A stretch of 64,000 nt of DNA from Xylophilus ampelinus (lineage in GTDB: Bacteria; Pseudomonadota; Gammaproteobacteria; Burkholderiales; Burkholderiaceae_C), in contig NZ_QJTC01000014.1 in the NCBI RefSeq assembly GCF_003217575.1, forward strand, positions 1-64,000. The letters are read 5' to 3'. The translations under genes were made by a program, and so were the position numbers. The notes under the pieces are model-generated. The model had not been told where the DNA came from and made no database searches. It saw nothing but the letters and a program-made list of their open reading frames with translations. Each line of letters begins with the position of its first letter. Positions within the stretch are counted from its first letter, which is position 1. Shown one piece after another: positions 22,800 to 31,009 of this stretch.

Positions 22800-24125
22800 G
22801 AGTGCCTTTCGGTTCGAACGATGGAGAGAACCCGCATTCGATACGCCACGGCGCCCCCGGGCCAGCGTTATTGCCTCGTGTTGCCGCGCTGACATTTGGC
22901 TTTCCACCGAAACATCCTGGCGCGCCATGTACAGCCGCCTGCCGGGCGTCTGCCGGGCGTCCGGGCGCCGTTCCAGCCACCGCGCAAGCGCCCTGCCTGC
23001 CCGCACCGACGGTAGCTCAACCCCGCGGTGCACCGCATACGCCAGGCCCACGATCACCGCCAGCGAGAAACCGAGCGCGGCGCCCGGCGGCATGCCGATA
23101 TCGGCCAGGTAGCGCAGCAGCGCGAAGCCGAAGAGACAGTGCACCGCGTAGAGCGGAAAGCTGATCCGCGCCAGGAAGTCCACCAGCGGATGCGGTTTGA
23201 AATGCGCGCGGTAGGCATAGGCGGTGGCGAAGACGGCCACGTTGAGCACATACACGTCGCTCACCATCGGCACCTGCTCGGCCTTGGCGGAGCGGGCCCA
23301 GGCCAGCAGCAGCAGTGCCAGCAGGCCGGCCCCGGCGGCCACCAGCGTGCGGCCGGCGATCCAGCCGCGCAGGTGGTAGTAGAAGAGCGTGCCCACCATC
23401 ATGTAGGGCACGAAGCACAGCTCCGCCGCCAGCGCGCGCCAGTCGATGCCGCCCGCCATGCCGAGCCGTGGGGCGGCCAGATTCAGGCCCAGCACCGCCG
23501 CGCCCGCCAGCAGCAGCGGCCAGGTCCGGCCGCGCGGCGTGCAGGCCGCCAGCAGCGCCATCACCAGGTAGAACTTCAACTCGATCGCCAGCGTCCAGTT
23601 CACCGGGTCGAGGGTGGGCACGCCGGTCACCGTGTGCACCAGCAGTGCGTTGGCCGCGATGGCACCGCCGCCCAGCGCGAAATGCTGGTCCCAGTACCGA
23701 GAAGAGGCCCACACCGCCGCCAGGCCGATCGCCATGCACGCCAGGTAGGTCGGGTAGATGCGCAGCACCCGTGCCGCAAGGAAAGGCCCCGGCCGCAGCC
23801 GCTCAAGCGACATCGGGATCACGAAACCGCTCACCAGGAAAAAGATCGACACGCCGAAGGGGCCGAAGGCGAACAGGTCGACCAGCGCGGGCAGGCGCGT
23901 CTGCACCGCCGCCATCGGCGGGGCTGCCACGAAGCGGCCGACGGTCTCGCGCCAGGCCCAGAAGCCGCCGAACAGGTGGTAGACGATGACCGCGACGGCG
24001 GCGAGGCTGCGCAGCTGGTCGGCGAAGACGATCTTGCCGTGCGGCCCTGCCGGCCCTGTCGTGCCTGCGGGCTGCGTGGCAGGTGCCGATGCGGCGGATG
24101 CGGATAGCGGATGCGGTGTCTGCAA
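22290..24125 (-). CDS. Acyltransferase family 3 membrane protein, reading through into an EF-hand segment
   Basis: The open frame from TTG 24125 (GGGAGG 6 nt upstream) runs without a stop to 22290. The first 390 or so residues form an integral-membrane acyltransferase_3 (OafA/YrhL type): FADQLRSLAAVAVIVYHLFG with the essential His, SIFFLVSGFVIPMSLER, VLRIYPTYLACMAIG and about ten TM helices, ending with LYAVHCLFG and a basic tail. Such enzymes O-acylate polysaccharides or lipids. After ERRPDARQTPGRR the sequence looks non-coding for about 50 codons, then enters the signal-anchor and EF-hand region described separately. Either a genuine fusion or an acyltransferase that has lost its stop through a frameshift. 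Confidence 0.72.
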   Translation of the reverse strand: MQTPHPLSASAASAPATQPAGTTGPAGPHGKIVFADQLRSLAAVAVIVYHLFGGFWAWRETVGRFVAAPPMAAVQTRLPALVDLFAFGPFGVSIFFLVSGFVIPMSLERLRPGPFLAARVLRIYPTYLACMAIGLAAVWASSRYWDQHFALGGGAIAANALLVHTVTGVPTLDPVNWTLAIELKFYLVMALLAACTPRGRTWPLLLAGAAVLGLNLAAPRLGMAGGIDWRALAAELCFVPYMMVGTLFYYHLRGWIAGRTLVAAGAGLLALLLLAWARSAKAEQVPMVSDVYVLNVAVFATAYAYRAHFKPHPLVDFLARISFPLYAVHCLFGFALLRYLADIGMPPGAALGFSLAVIVGLAYAVHRGVELPSVRAGRALARWLERRPDARQTPGRRLYMARQDVSVESQMSARQHEAITLARGRRGVSNAGSLHRSNRKALMNQMTTTTAATLSCSLRRAHKALPAGFDARSVVLFAGLAMGVALASHAQLGPDGRADMPLSVTAPASGSPTARSQPAPMAVPPGSASTMTPPSVAAQPGLEPAAVARAAPVAGKPDVPTVFSRADADHDGRLSRTEAEQLPDLARNFDRVDSNRDGAVSLAELQAAAGG

Positions 24126-24258
24126 ATGGAGCCTCCCAAAGAAGCGGCCCGCAAGCGGCCGTGCGGCATTGCAGCAGCGTGGGCGGCCGGGCCCGTGTCG
24201 AGTTGTAGGCCGGCGGCACCGCACAATCCCCCTCTTTTCCAGACGCAACAGGACACGC

Positions 24259-24828
24259 ATGGGCCAACGCCTCACCCAGATCGCCACCCGCACCGGAGAC
24301 GACGGTTCCACCGGTCTGGGCGACAACCGCCGCGTGCCCAAGGACCACCTGCGGGTGCAGGCCCTGGGCGACGTGGACGAACTCAATTCGCATGTCGGCC
24401 TGCTGCTCTGCGAGCCGATGGCGGCCGAGGTGCGTGGCCTGCTGGTCGAGGTGCAGCACCACCTGTTCGACCTGGGCGGCGAGCTGTCGATCCCCGGCTT
24501 CGAGCTGCTGAAGGACGCGGCGCTGCTGCGGCTCGACACCGCGCTGCAGACCTTCAACGCCGCCCTGCCGCGGCTGGAGGAGTTCATCCTGCCCGCAGGC
24601 TCCCGCGCCGCGTCGCAGGCCCACGTGTGCCGCACCGTGGCCCGCCGGGCCGAGCGCACCGTTGTCGCGCTGGGGCTGGCCGAGCCGCTGCGCGATGCGC
24701 CGCGCCGCTACCTCAACCGGCTGTCCGACCTGCTCTTCGTGCTGGCCCGTACCCTGAACCGCATGGATGGCGGCGACGACGTGTACTGGAAAAGCGAGCG
24801 CATGGCCCGCGCCGGCGACGCGGCATGA
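24259..24828 (+). CDS. Cob(I)yrinic acid a,c-diamide adenosyltransferase, PduO type
   Basis: Transfers the adenosyl group of ATP to cob(I)alamin to give the coenzyme adenosylcobalamin. The 189-aa product contains the N-terminal ATP-binding signature TRTGDDGSTGLGDNRRVPK (res 8-26), a DVDELNSHVG helix, CRTVARRAERTVV with the conserved catalytic Arg, and YLNRLSDLLFVLAR near the C-terminus, all characteristic of the trimeric PduO-type (not CobA/BtuR-type) enzyme. Its length is standard. It is divergent from the acyltransferase ORF; no cobalamin riboswitch was recognised upstream. Confidence 0.93.
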   Translation: MGQRLTQIATRTGDDGSTGLGDNRRVPKDHLRVQALGDVDELNSHVGLLLCEPMAAEVRGLLVEVQHHLFDLGGELSIPGFELLKDAALLRLDTALQTFNAALPRLEEFILPAGSRAASQAHVCRTVARRAERTVVALGLAEPLRDAPRRYLNRLSDLLFVLARTLNRMDGGDDVYWKSERMARAGDAA

Positions 24829-24956
24829 GCCGGCGGCCGTGCGGCCCGGTTCGCGGCGCGCGCGCCGATACAGCCTCTCGGCACTGTTACCGCTTGTCTG
24901 CATTTGTGCCTGGGGCGGGCGCTGCGCGGTCCACGGCCTGAACGAAAGCAGGGTTC

Positions 24957-25856
24957 ATGCGGCTGCGCCACATCGAGGTCTTCAACGCGATCATGCTCAC
25001 CGGCAGCGTCAGCGCGGCGGCGCGGCTGATCAACGTCACCCAGCCGGCGGTCAGCCGCACGCTGCAGCATGCCGAGCTGCAGCTGGGCTTTCCGCTGTTC
25101 CAGCGCACCCGCGGCCGGCTGGTGCCGACCAACGAGGCGCTCACGCTGTACCCGCACATCGAGCGGCTCTTCGGCCAGCTCGACGCGGTGCAGCGCCTGG
25201 CCGAGAACCTGCGCACCGCGCTGGACGTGGGCGAGCTGCGCATCCTGACGGTGCTGGCGCTCAGCTACGAGGTGCTGCCGCGCGCGCTGCACATCTTCCG
25301 CCAGCAGCATGCGGCGATCGCGGTGCGGGTCGAGGCGCTGCACTCGCCGCAGATCATGTCGGCGCTGCTGCTGCGCGAGGCCGACGTGGGCTTCGTCTTC
25401 AGCCCGGTGGTGCATCCGGCCCTCACGCAGGAGCCGCTGGCCGAGAGCCGCATCGTCTGCATCGCGCCCAAGGGCATGCTGGCCGCGCGGCTGGTGCGGC
25501 GCGGCTGGGTGGCGCTGGACGACATCGCCGAGCTGCCCGCGGTGGTGCTGGACGCGCGCGACCCGGTCGGCACCAGCCTGAGCCAGGCCTGCCGCGAAGC
25601 CGGCGTCGGCCTGCAGGCGGTGGTGACGGTGCAGACCTACCACGCGGCGCTGTCGATGGCGCACTACGGCCTGGGCGTGGCCCTGGTCGACGGCTGCACC
25701 GCCGGCTCGGCCGACCGCGAGCGGGTCGACGTGCTGCGGCTGGAGCCGCACATCCCGGTGCCGATCCGTGTGCTGCGCCAGGCCGATACGCCCGATTCGG
25801 TGGTGGTGCGGGCGATCACCCGGGCGATGAAGCAGGCCTTGAAGGACATCACCTAG
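24957..25856 (+). CDS. LysR-family transcriptional regulator
   Basis: Product of 299 aa. N-terminal winged helix: LRHIEVFNAIMLTGSVSAAA, then NVTQPAVSRTLQHAE (recognition helix) and LGFPLFQRTRGRL. The effector-binding domain runs from about res 92 to 293. It is convergent with dadA, across a 109-bp gap, and part of a neighbourhood devoted to D-/acidic amino acids (dadA, binding protein, racemase). Regulation of those genes is a reasonable inference, since LysR regulators often control nearby catabolic genes. The resemblance of its N-terminus to the NocR/OccR-type amino-acid regulators is suggestive only. Confidence 0.85.
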   Translation: MRLRHIEVFNAIMLTGSVSAAARLINVTQPAVSRTLQHAELQLGFPLFQRTRGRLVPTNEALTLYPHIERLFGQLDAVQRLAENLRTALDVGELRILTVLALSYEVLPRALHIFRQQHAAIAVRVEALHSPQIMSALLLREADVGFVFSPVVHPALTQEPLAESRIVCIAPKGMLAARLVRRGWVALDDIAELPAVVLDARDPVGTSLSQACREAGVGLQAVVTVQTYHAALSMAHYGLGVALVDGCTAGSADRERVDVLRLEPHIPVPIRVLRQADTPDSVVVRAITRAMKQALKDIT

Positions 25857-25965
25857 CGCATCCCCAGGCGCCGCACTGCATGTCTGCGCCAAACCCTTCG
25901 CCGGGGCCGGCGCCGGTTCCACGGTGTTGCCGGCCGGGAACGCGCCGGCGGTCCGGGCATGGCCG

Positions 25966-27189
25966 TCAGACCATCGCCTCGATCCGCGCCGCGGTTCCGA
26001 AGGCCAGGGTGAAGCCGAGTGCGCCGTGCCCGGTGTTGAACAGCAAGCCTTCGGGCGTGCCCGGCAGGCGGCCGACGACCGGGCGGCCGGTGGGCGTGGC
26101 GGGGCGCATGCCGGTCCAGTGCTGCAGCTCGGGCGCGTCGGCCAACTGGGGGAACACCGAGCGCGTGGCCTGCCGCAGCATGGCGATGCGGGCCGGCGGA
26201 ATGCTGCCGCCATGGCCCACGATCTCGGCCATGCCCGCCACCCGCAGCCGGTCGCCGATGCGGGCGAACACCACCTTGCGCGGGCTGTCGGTGATGCTGA
26301 CCCGCGGGCCGGCCGCAGCACCGGTGCCGCCGCCGTGCGCGGCCAGGTCCAGCGTCAGGCTGTAGCCCTTGAGCGGATAGACCGGCACCCGCACCCCCAG
26401 CGTGCGCGCCAACCGCCACGAGGCGGTACCCAGCGCCACCACGATGCGATCGGCCTCCAGCACGCCGTGGGCGGTGCGCAGGCCCACCGCGCGGCCCTGG
26501 CGCACCTCCACGCCGTGGGCCTCCAGGCCGGTGTGCAGCACGGCGCCGCGCTGCGCCAGCGCCCGGGCCAATGCCTCGCACACCTTCAGGCAGTCGGCCG
26601 CGCATTCGCTCGGCGTGTGCACCGCGCCGGCGATGCGGTGGCGGTAGGCGTCGAGCGCCGGCTCGATCTGCGCGCATTCGACCGGCGTCACGATGCGCTG
26701 CGCGCCGCTGCCTAGGCCGGCCTGCAGCGTCACCTGCCGCGCGGCACCGGCCAGCGCGGCGGACGTGCGGTAGAGCACCAACTTGCCGGTGGCGGAGAAA
26801 TCGCAATCGGGCTGCAGGTCGGCCCGCATCGCCTCGAAGCCGGCGCGGCTCTCGGCCGCCAGGGCCAGCAGCTGCGCGGTGGTTTCGCGGGAGGTGTCGG
26901 CATTGCAGGCCGCCAGGAACGCCGTCGCCCAGCGCCACTGGTGCGGGTCGAGCCGGGGCCGCAGCTTCAACGGGGAGCCGGGCGACAGCAGCAGCTTGGG
27001 TAGCTGCCTCCACAGGCCCGGGTCGGCCAGCGGCTGCACGTAGGAATAGCTGAGCTGCGCCCCGTTGCCGCCGCTGGCGCCCTGGCCGGGCGCGGCCCGG
27101 TCGACCACCGTCACGCGGTGGCCGGCGCATTGCAGGCGGTAGGCGGTGGCCAGGCCGGTGATACCGGCGCCGAGCACGCAGACATGCAT
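25966..27189 (-). CDS. dadA: D-amino acid dehydrogenase (DadA-like FAD oxidoreductase)
   Basis: Membrane-associated FAD enzyme that oxidatively deaminates D-amino acids to 2-oxo acids. The 407-aa product begins with the dinucleotide-binding motif VCVLGAGITGLATAYRL (res 3-19), has the DAO-type GNGAQLSYSYVQPLADP segment, and the C-terminal FAD-contact region GTPEGLLFNTGHGALGFTLA; length fits DadA. The ATG at 27189 follows AGGAG with a 7-nt gap. Divergently arranged with the amino-acid binding protein and racemase genes, which together form a plausible D-amino-acid acquisition and breakdown module. Confidence 0.88.
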   Translation of the reverse strand: MHVCVLGAGITGLATAYRLQCAGHRVTVVDRAAPGQGASGGNGAQLSYSYVQPLADPGLWRQLPKLLLSPGSPLKLRPRLDPHQWRWATAFLAACNADTSRETTAQLLALAAESRAGFEAMRADLQPDCDFSATGKLVLYRTSAALAGAARQVTLQAGLGSGAQRIVTPVECAQIEPALDAYRHRIAGAVHTPSECAADCLKVCEALARALAQRGAVLHTGLEAHGVEVRQGRAVGLRTAHGVLEADRIVVALGTASWRLARTLGVRVPVYPLKGYSLTLDLAAHGGGTGAAAGPRVSITDSPRKVVFARIGDRLRVAGMAEIVGHGGSIPPARIAMLRQATRSVFPQLADAPELQHWTGMRPATPTGRPVVGRLPGTPEGLLFNTGHGALGFTLAFGTAARIEAMV

Positions 27190-27294
27190 GGAAAGACTCC
27201 TGCTGGAGACTGCGGCCGGGCAGGGCGCCGCACTGGCGGCCGCAACGCGAGCCGCCCGCCGACTGTAGGCCTGCACGGCGCCCCGGCGCATGCG

Positions 27295-27321
27295 CCTGCC
27301 GTGTCGGCCCATGCCGGCAGG
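27295..27321. promoter_or_regulatory. Inverted repeat in the dadA / binding-protein divergent region
   Basis: CCTGCCG (27295-27301) and CGGCAGG (27315-27321), a 7-bp perfect inverted repeat with a 13-nt spacer, lies centrally in the 324-bp divergent intergenic region. It could be the operator of a shared regulator. Nothing else stands out in 27190-27513. Confidence 0.3.
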
Positions 27322-27513
27322 TGATGGACGGCAACGGCCTTTCGCGGGCATCGACAGCGCCGCGACCAGACCATAACATCCGGGCATGGCCGCGCGAACG
27401 AAAAGCATGTGCCAGCGCGGTAACGGATTTCTACACTGGCCCGGCGCTTGCATCCCTGCCGGCCCGTACCGTCGTCCCGTGTCCGTCCCGTTCCCTCCTA
27501 CCGAAAGGTTCGC

Positions 27514-28404
27514 ATGAAGCTCCCTGCATCGCTGCTCGCTCCCCTGGCCCTCGCCCTGCTGGCCTCGGCCGGCCCGGCCCAGGCCGACACCCTGTCCAAG
27601 ATCGCGGAGTCGGGCCAGATCACGCTGGCGTACCGCGAGTCGTCCGCGCCCTTCAGCTACCTGCAGGCGCCCGGCCAGCCGATCGGCTTCTCGGTCGAGA
27701 TCGCCAACGCGGTGGCCGACGCCGCCCGCAAGCAGCTGGGCAAGCCCGACATCAAGATCGCCTGGATGCCGGTGACCTCGCAGAACCGCATCCCGCTGGT
27801 GCAGAACGGCACGGTCGACCTGGAGTGCGGCTCCACCACCAACAACAGCGCGCGCGGCAAGGAGGTGGCCTTCGCGATCAACTATTTCTACACCGGCACC
27901 CGGCTGCTGACCAAGAAAAGCTCGGGCGTGAAGAACTACGCCGACTTGGCCGGCAAATCCATCTCCACCACTACCGGCACCACCAACCTGCAGGTGCTGC
28001 GCAAGTACGACGCCGAGAAGAAGCTCGGCATGCAGTTCACCTTCGGCAAGGACCACGCGGACTCGTTCCTGCTGGTCGAGAGCGGCCGGGCGCTGGCCTT
28101 CGGCATGGACGACATCCTGCTCTACGGCCTGAAGGCCAACGCCAAGACGCCCGACGAGTACGAGGTCACCGGCGACGCGCTGCAGGTCGAGCCCTATGCC
28201 TGCATGCTGCGCAAGGACGACGCCGGTTTCAAGACCCTGGTCGACGGCGTGATCGGCGGCATGATGAAGACCGGCGCTTTCGAGAAGCTCTACGACAAGT
28301 GGTTCCTGCAGCCGATCCCTCCGAAGAACATGCCGCTCAACGTGCCGATGAGCGCCGAGCTGCGCGCCAACATCACCGGCCAGAGCGACAAGCCCGCGAT
28401 GTGA
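27514..28404 (+). CDS. Amino-acid ABC transporter substrate-binding protein (Glu/Asp type)
   Basis: Periplasmic solute-binding protein of 296 aa, family 3, most like GltI (glutamate/aspartate). Signal peptide res 1-24, cleaved after AQA. The mature part shows GQITLAYRESSAPFSYL, PIGFSVEIANAVAD, NRIPLVQNGTVDLECGSTTN (ligand pocket) and KDHADSFLLVESGRALAFGMDD; the family's ECG and aspartate motif is intact. GAAAGG precedes the ATG. No permease or ATPase genes follow, so it must be served by components encoded elsewhere. Its stop overlaps the GTG start of the racemase gene by 4 nt (ATGTGA context), coupling uptake with racemisation. Confidence 0.9.
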   Translation: MKLPASLLAPLALALLASAGPAQADTLSKIAESGQITLAYRESSAPFSYLQAPGQPIGFSVEIANAVADAARKQLGKPDIKIAWMPVTSQNRIPLVQNGTVDLECGSTTNNSARGKEVAFAINYFYTGTRLLTKKSSGVKNYADLAGKSISTTTGTTNLQVLRKYDAEKKLGMQFTFGKDHADSFLLVESGRALAFGMDDILLYGLKANAKTPDEYEVTGDALQVEPYACMLRKDDAGFKTLVDGVIGGMMKTGAFEKLYDKWFLQPIPPKNMPLNVPMSAELRANITGQSDKPAM

Positions 28405-29213
28405 GCGGCACCGCTGCAGCCCCCGTCGCCCGACCGGCCGCCCGCGCGGGCACGGGCGACCCCGCACCCGCGCATCGCCCGCCGCACACCGTCGGCATCC
28501 TCGGCGGCATGGGCCCGGCCGCGGGGGCCGACTTCGTGCGGCTCTTCGTGCAGGCCTGCGCCCGCCGGATGGCCGCGGCCGGTCGGCCGGTGACCGACCA
28601 GGGTTTTCCCGAGCATTGGCTTGCGCAGGTGCCGGTGCCCGACCGCAGCCGCGCGCTGGCCGACACCACGCCCGGCCCGCACCAGCCGCTGGATCCGATG
28701 CTCGACGCCCTGGGCCGCCTGCACAGCCTGGGCGCGCGCGCGGTGGCCATCGCCTGCAACACCGCGCACGCCTGGCATGCGCCGCTGCAGGCGGGCTGTC
28801 CGGCGCTCGACCTGCTGCACATCGCCGACGAGACCGCCGCGCACCTGGCCGCCGCCGGCGTGCGCCAGGCGATCCTGCTGGCGACCGAAGGCACCTACGC
28901 CACCGGCCTCTACGACGCCGCCCTGGCGCGGGCCGGCGTGGCCTGCCACCTGCCGACCGCCGCGGAGCGCGCAACCGTCATGCACGGCATCTACGCCGGC
29001 GTCAAGGCGGGCGACATGGCCCTGGCCCGCCGCTGCTTCGCCGGCGTGACTGGCGCGATGGCCGTGCGCCATCCGGGCAGCGCCGTCGTGATGGGCTGCA
29101 CCGAGATTCCGCTGGCGCTGCCGGATGCCGAAGAAGCGCGGCACTGGCAACTGGTCGATCCCACCGCGGTGCTGGCGGAGGCGCTGGCGCGGCGGGCCTA
29201 CGCGGCCGGCTGA
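28401..29213 (+). CDS. Aspartate/glutamate racemase family protein
   Basis: Cofactor-independent racemase of 270 aa using two cysteines as acid/base. Visible: GILGGMGPAAGADFVRLFV (about res 32-50), first catalytic Cys in AIACNTAHAWHAP, second in VVMGCTEIPLAL, matching the Asp/Glu racemase superfamily. GTG at 28401 overlaps the upstream stop (GTGA) and gives a 30-residue Pro/Ala-rich leader; a later start is possible. Interconversion of L- and D-aspartate or glutamate is expected, fitting the adjacent binding protein and DadA. Its last 16 nt overlap the end of the decayed mdcB fragment on the other strand. Confidence 0.85.
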   Translation: MSGTAAAPVARPAARAGTGDPAPAHRPPHTVGILGGMGPAAGADFVRLFVQACARRMAAAGRPVTDQGFPEHWLAQVPVPDRSRALADTTPGPHQPLDPMLDALGRLHSLGARAVAIACNTAHAWHAPLQAGCPALDLLHIADETAAHLAAAGVRQAILLATEGTYATGLYDAALARAGVACHLPTAAERATVMHGIYAGVKAGDMALARRCFAGVTGAMAVRHPGSAVVMGCTEIPLALPDAEEARHWQLVDPTAVLAEALARRAYAAG

Positions 29214-29412
29214 CGGCGCGACGTGGTGATCTGCACGAAGTAGTGCCGCAGCGCGAACAGGCTGCGCAAAAAGGTGCGCGCATCCATGTCGGTATGGCTG
29301 CCGCTGTCGGCGAACGAAACCAGGCCCGGCTTGGGCGTCAGCGCCAGTTCGTCGTAGAGCGCCATGGTGGCGGCGCTGCCGATGCGCTGCAGCGCGGCCC
29401 CGGCATCGGTAT
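29198..29412 (-). pseudogene. mdcB: mdcB (triphosphoribosyl-dephospho-CoA synthase) N-terminal fragment
   Basis: About 70 codons encode a CitG/MdcB-like start: RIGSAATMALYDELALTPKP, GLVSFADSGSHTDMDARTF and FLRSLFALRHYF. The KPGLVS...GSHTDM motif is the nucleotide-binding signature of the family that makes the prosthetic group of malonate decarboxylase. The rest of the roughly 280-residue protein is missing; the frame ends at 29198-29200 inside the convergent racemase gene. There is no start codon: upstream it is fused out of frame to mdcE. Confidence 0.75.
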
Positions 29413-29733
29413 CTGTTCTTGGCGCCGCGCGAAGTCGATCGCGCTGCCCAGGTGCGCCATCGCGCGGTTGATGCCCAGCAGCTCGTCGCGGCGGGGCAGC
29501 TACTGGCCCTGCGTATCCACCACCAGCAGGATCGGCCTGCCAGGGTGAACCGCCACGGTGTCGAGCACCACGCGGGCCTGCGCCAGCGCCACGCCGACAT
29601 TGGCGTGGCCGGTGGTGCCGACCACGGCCAGCGGCGCGCCGTCGAAGGTGGCTGTGCCATGCAGAAAATCGCTGTCGGCCACGATGCCGTGCGACGGGCC
29701 GAAGAGCGTGGTGGCGAGGGTGTTCCAGTCCAT
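29413..29733 (-). pseudogene. mdcE: mdcE (malonate decarboxylase gamma subunit) 5' fragment with nonsense codon
   Basis: From ATG 29733: MDWNTLATTLFGPSHGIVAD, then GTTGHANVGVALAQARVVLD and RPILLVVDTQGQ, the recognisable N-terminus of MdcE. An in-frame TAG at 29500-29502 stops it; beyond the stop the same frame still reads RRDELLGINRAMAHLGSAID, also MdcE-like, up to about 29415, where it is joined to mdcB sequence. So there is a point nonsense mutation plus a deletion of the C-terminal two thirds. Confidence 0.82.
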
Positions 29734-29748
29734 GTCGTCGTCCTCCGG

Positions 29749-30921
29749 CTATGCGGTGCGGGGCGTGGGAAACGCGTCCTGGAGCGCGGCCACGTCGAGG
29801 GCCGGCACCCGGGCCGGGTCGGGCACGCCCAGCGTGCGCCAGAGGCGCTCGGCCTCTCCGCCGTCGCCGGCCCAGTCGGCCTCGGGCACCTCGCGCAGGC
29901 GGGCGGCCAGCAGGGCGTGCTCGGCCTCCAGCGCGTCCAGCGTCACCGGGCGCGATGCGCCGCCGCCTTCCAGCAATGCGAGGGCCGCGGCGCGGAACGC
30001 GGCCACCGCGTCTTCCACCAGCCGGTCGCAGTCGCCGGTCAGCCAGCGGTGCTTGCCGCCGGTGGTGCGCCAGACCAGGGCGCGGTCGCGCGCGTCGAAT
30101 TCGTCCATCCCGTGAGAGGCCTCGATCACCTCGGGCCCCGACATCGCGAGCCGCCCCACGTCGCTCATCACGATGCGGTCGATCGCCACCATGGCCATCA
30201 GCACCTGGATTTCGCTGATCTGCGCCGGGTCGCGGGTGAAGAGCGGCTCGATGAAATGCGGCCGCGGCGCGGGCACGACGAAGCTCACCCAGTCGGCCGG
30301 GATGTCGATGCGCGGCAGCGTGGTGGTGGCGCCGTCGACCAGTTCGTCGACCTGCGCGATCACGATGCCGCCCGAGAACGCGGTGGCCTCGACGATGGCG
30401 GGCGTGTCCTCGGTGTTGGGGCCGGTGTAGAGGTTGTCCTGTGCGTCGGCGGCCTGCGCCGCGACCAGCGCCACGTGCGGCGTCAGGTCGACGAAGTAGC
30501 GGGCGAACAGCGCCAGGTAGGTGTGGATCGCGCCGATCTCGATGCGGCCGGCCGAGGCCAGCTGCGCCAGCCGCGCACCCTGCGGGCCGGAGAAGCTGAA
30601 GTCGAGCCGGCTGGCCACGCCGTTCTCGAACACGTCGAGGTGCTGCGGCAGCGCCAGCACCGACTGCACCATGTGCAGGTGGTGCACCCGCTGCGGATCG
30701 AGCGCCACCAGCGCGTCGGCCAGGAAGTCGGCCTGCTTCTGGTTGTTGCCCTCCAGGCAGACCCGGTCGTGCGGCTCGATCACCGCCTCCAGCAGGGCGC
30801 CGACAGCGGTGGCATCGGCGACCACCTTGCCGCGCAGGCGGGGGCCGAGCGCTTCGGCGACCCGGGCGAGCCGAGTGGCGCGGCCCTGGGCGCGGAGGTT
30901 CCAGGAGGGTGTGGCTTGCAT
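29749..30921 (-). pseudogene. mdcA: In-frame mdcA-mdcD chimera (malonate decarboxylase alpha/beta remnant)
   Basis: Uninterrupted 390-aa ORF. Residues 1 to about 248 are the N-terminal half of MdcA, the acetyl-CoA/malonate ACP transferase: DRVCLEGNNQKQADFLADAL, LDFSFSGPQGARLAQL, GAIHTYLALFARYFVDLTP and EPLFTRDPAQI. After VLMAMVAI it switches without a break to the C-terminal part of MdcD: GRLAMSGPEVIEASHG, EEFDARDRALVWRT-like (MDEFDARDRALVWRTTGGKH) and VTLDALEAEHALLAARL. The join is near 30178. The rest of mdcA, the ACP gene mdcC and the front of mdcD are gone, so decarboxylation is impossible. Start chosen at ATG 30921 (MQATPSWN); an in-frame start lies at 30957. It is followed by mdcE and mdcB fragments in the usual order. 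Confidence 0.82.
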
Positions 30922-31009
30922 GCCGGCGCGCGTACGGCGGCCCGCCGCGCCGATCAATCAAGCCGGCGGCACGACGCTTACGCCCAGCGGAACGGAAACG
31001 GGCGCGGCA

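Noticed and set aside
24126-24258. Cobalamin riboswitch upstream of the adenosyltransferase gene
   Set aside because: The gap is short and lacks a B12-box-like sequence; no structure supports it.
27190-27513. Possible riboswitch or attenuator in the dadA / binding-protein gap
   Set aside because: Only one short inverted repeat was found; no conserved riboswitch architecture was seen.
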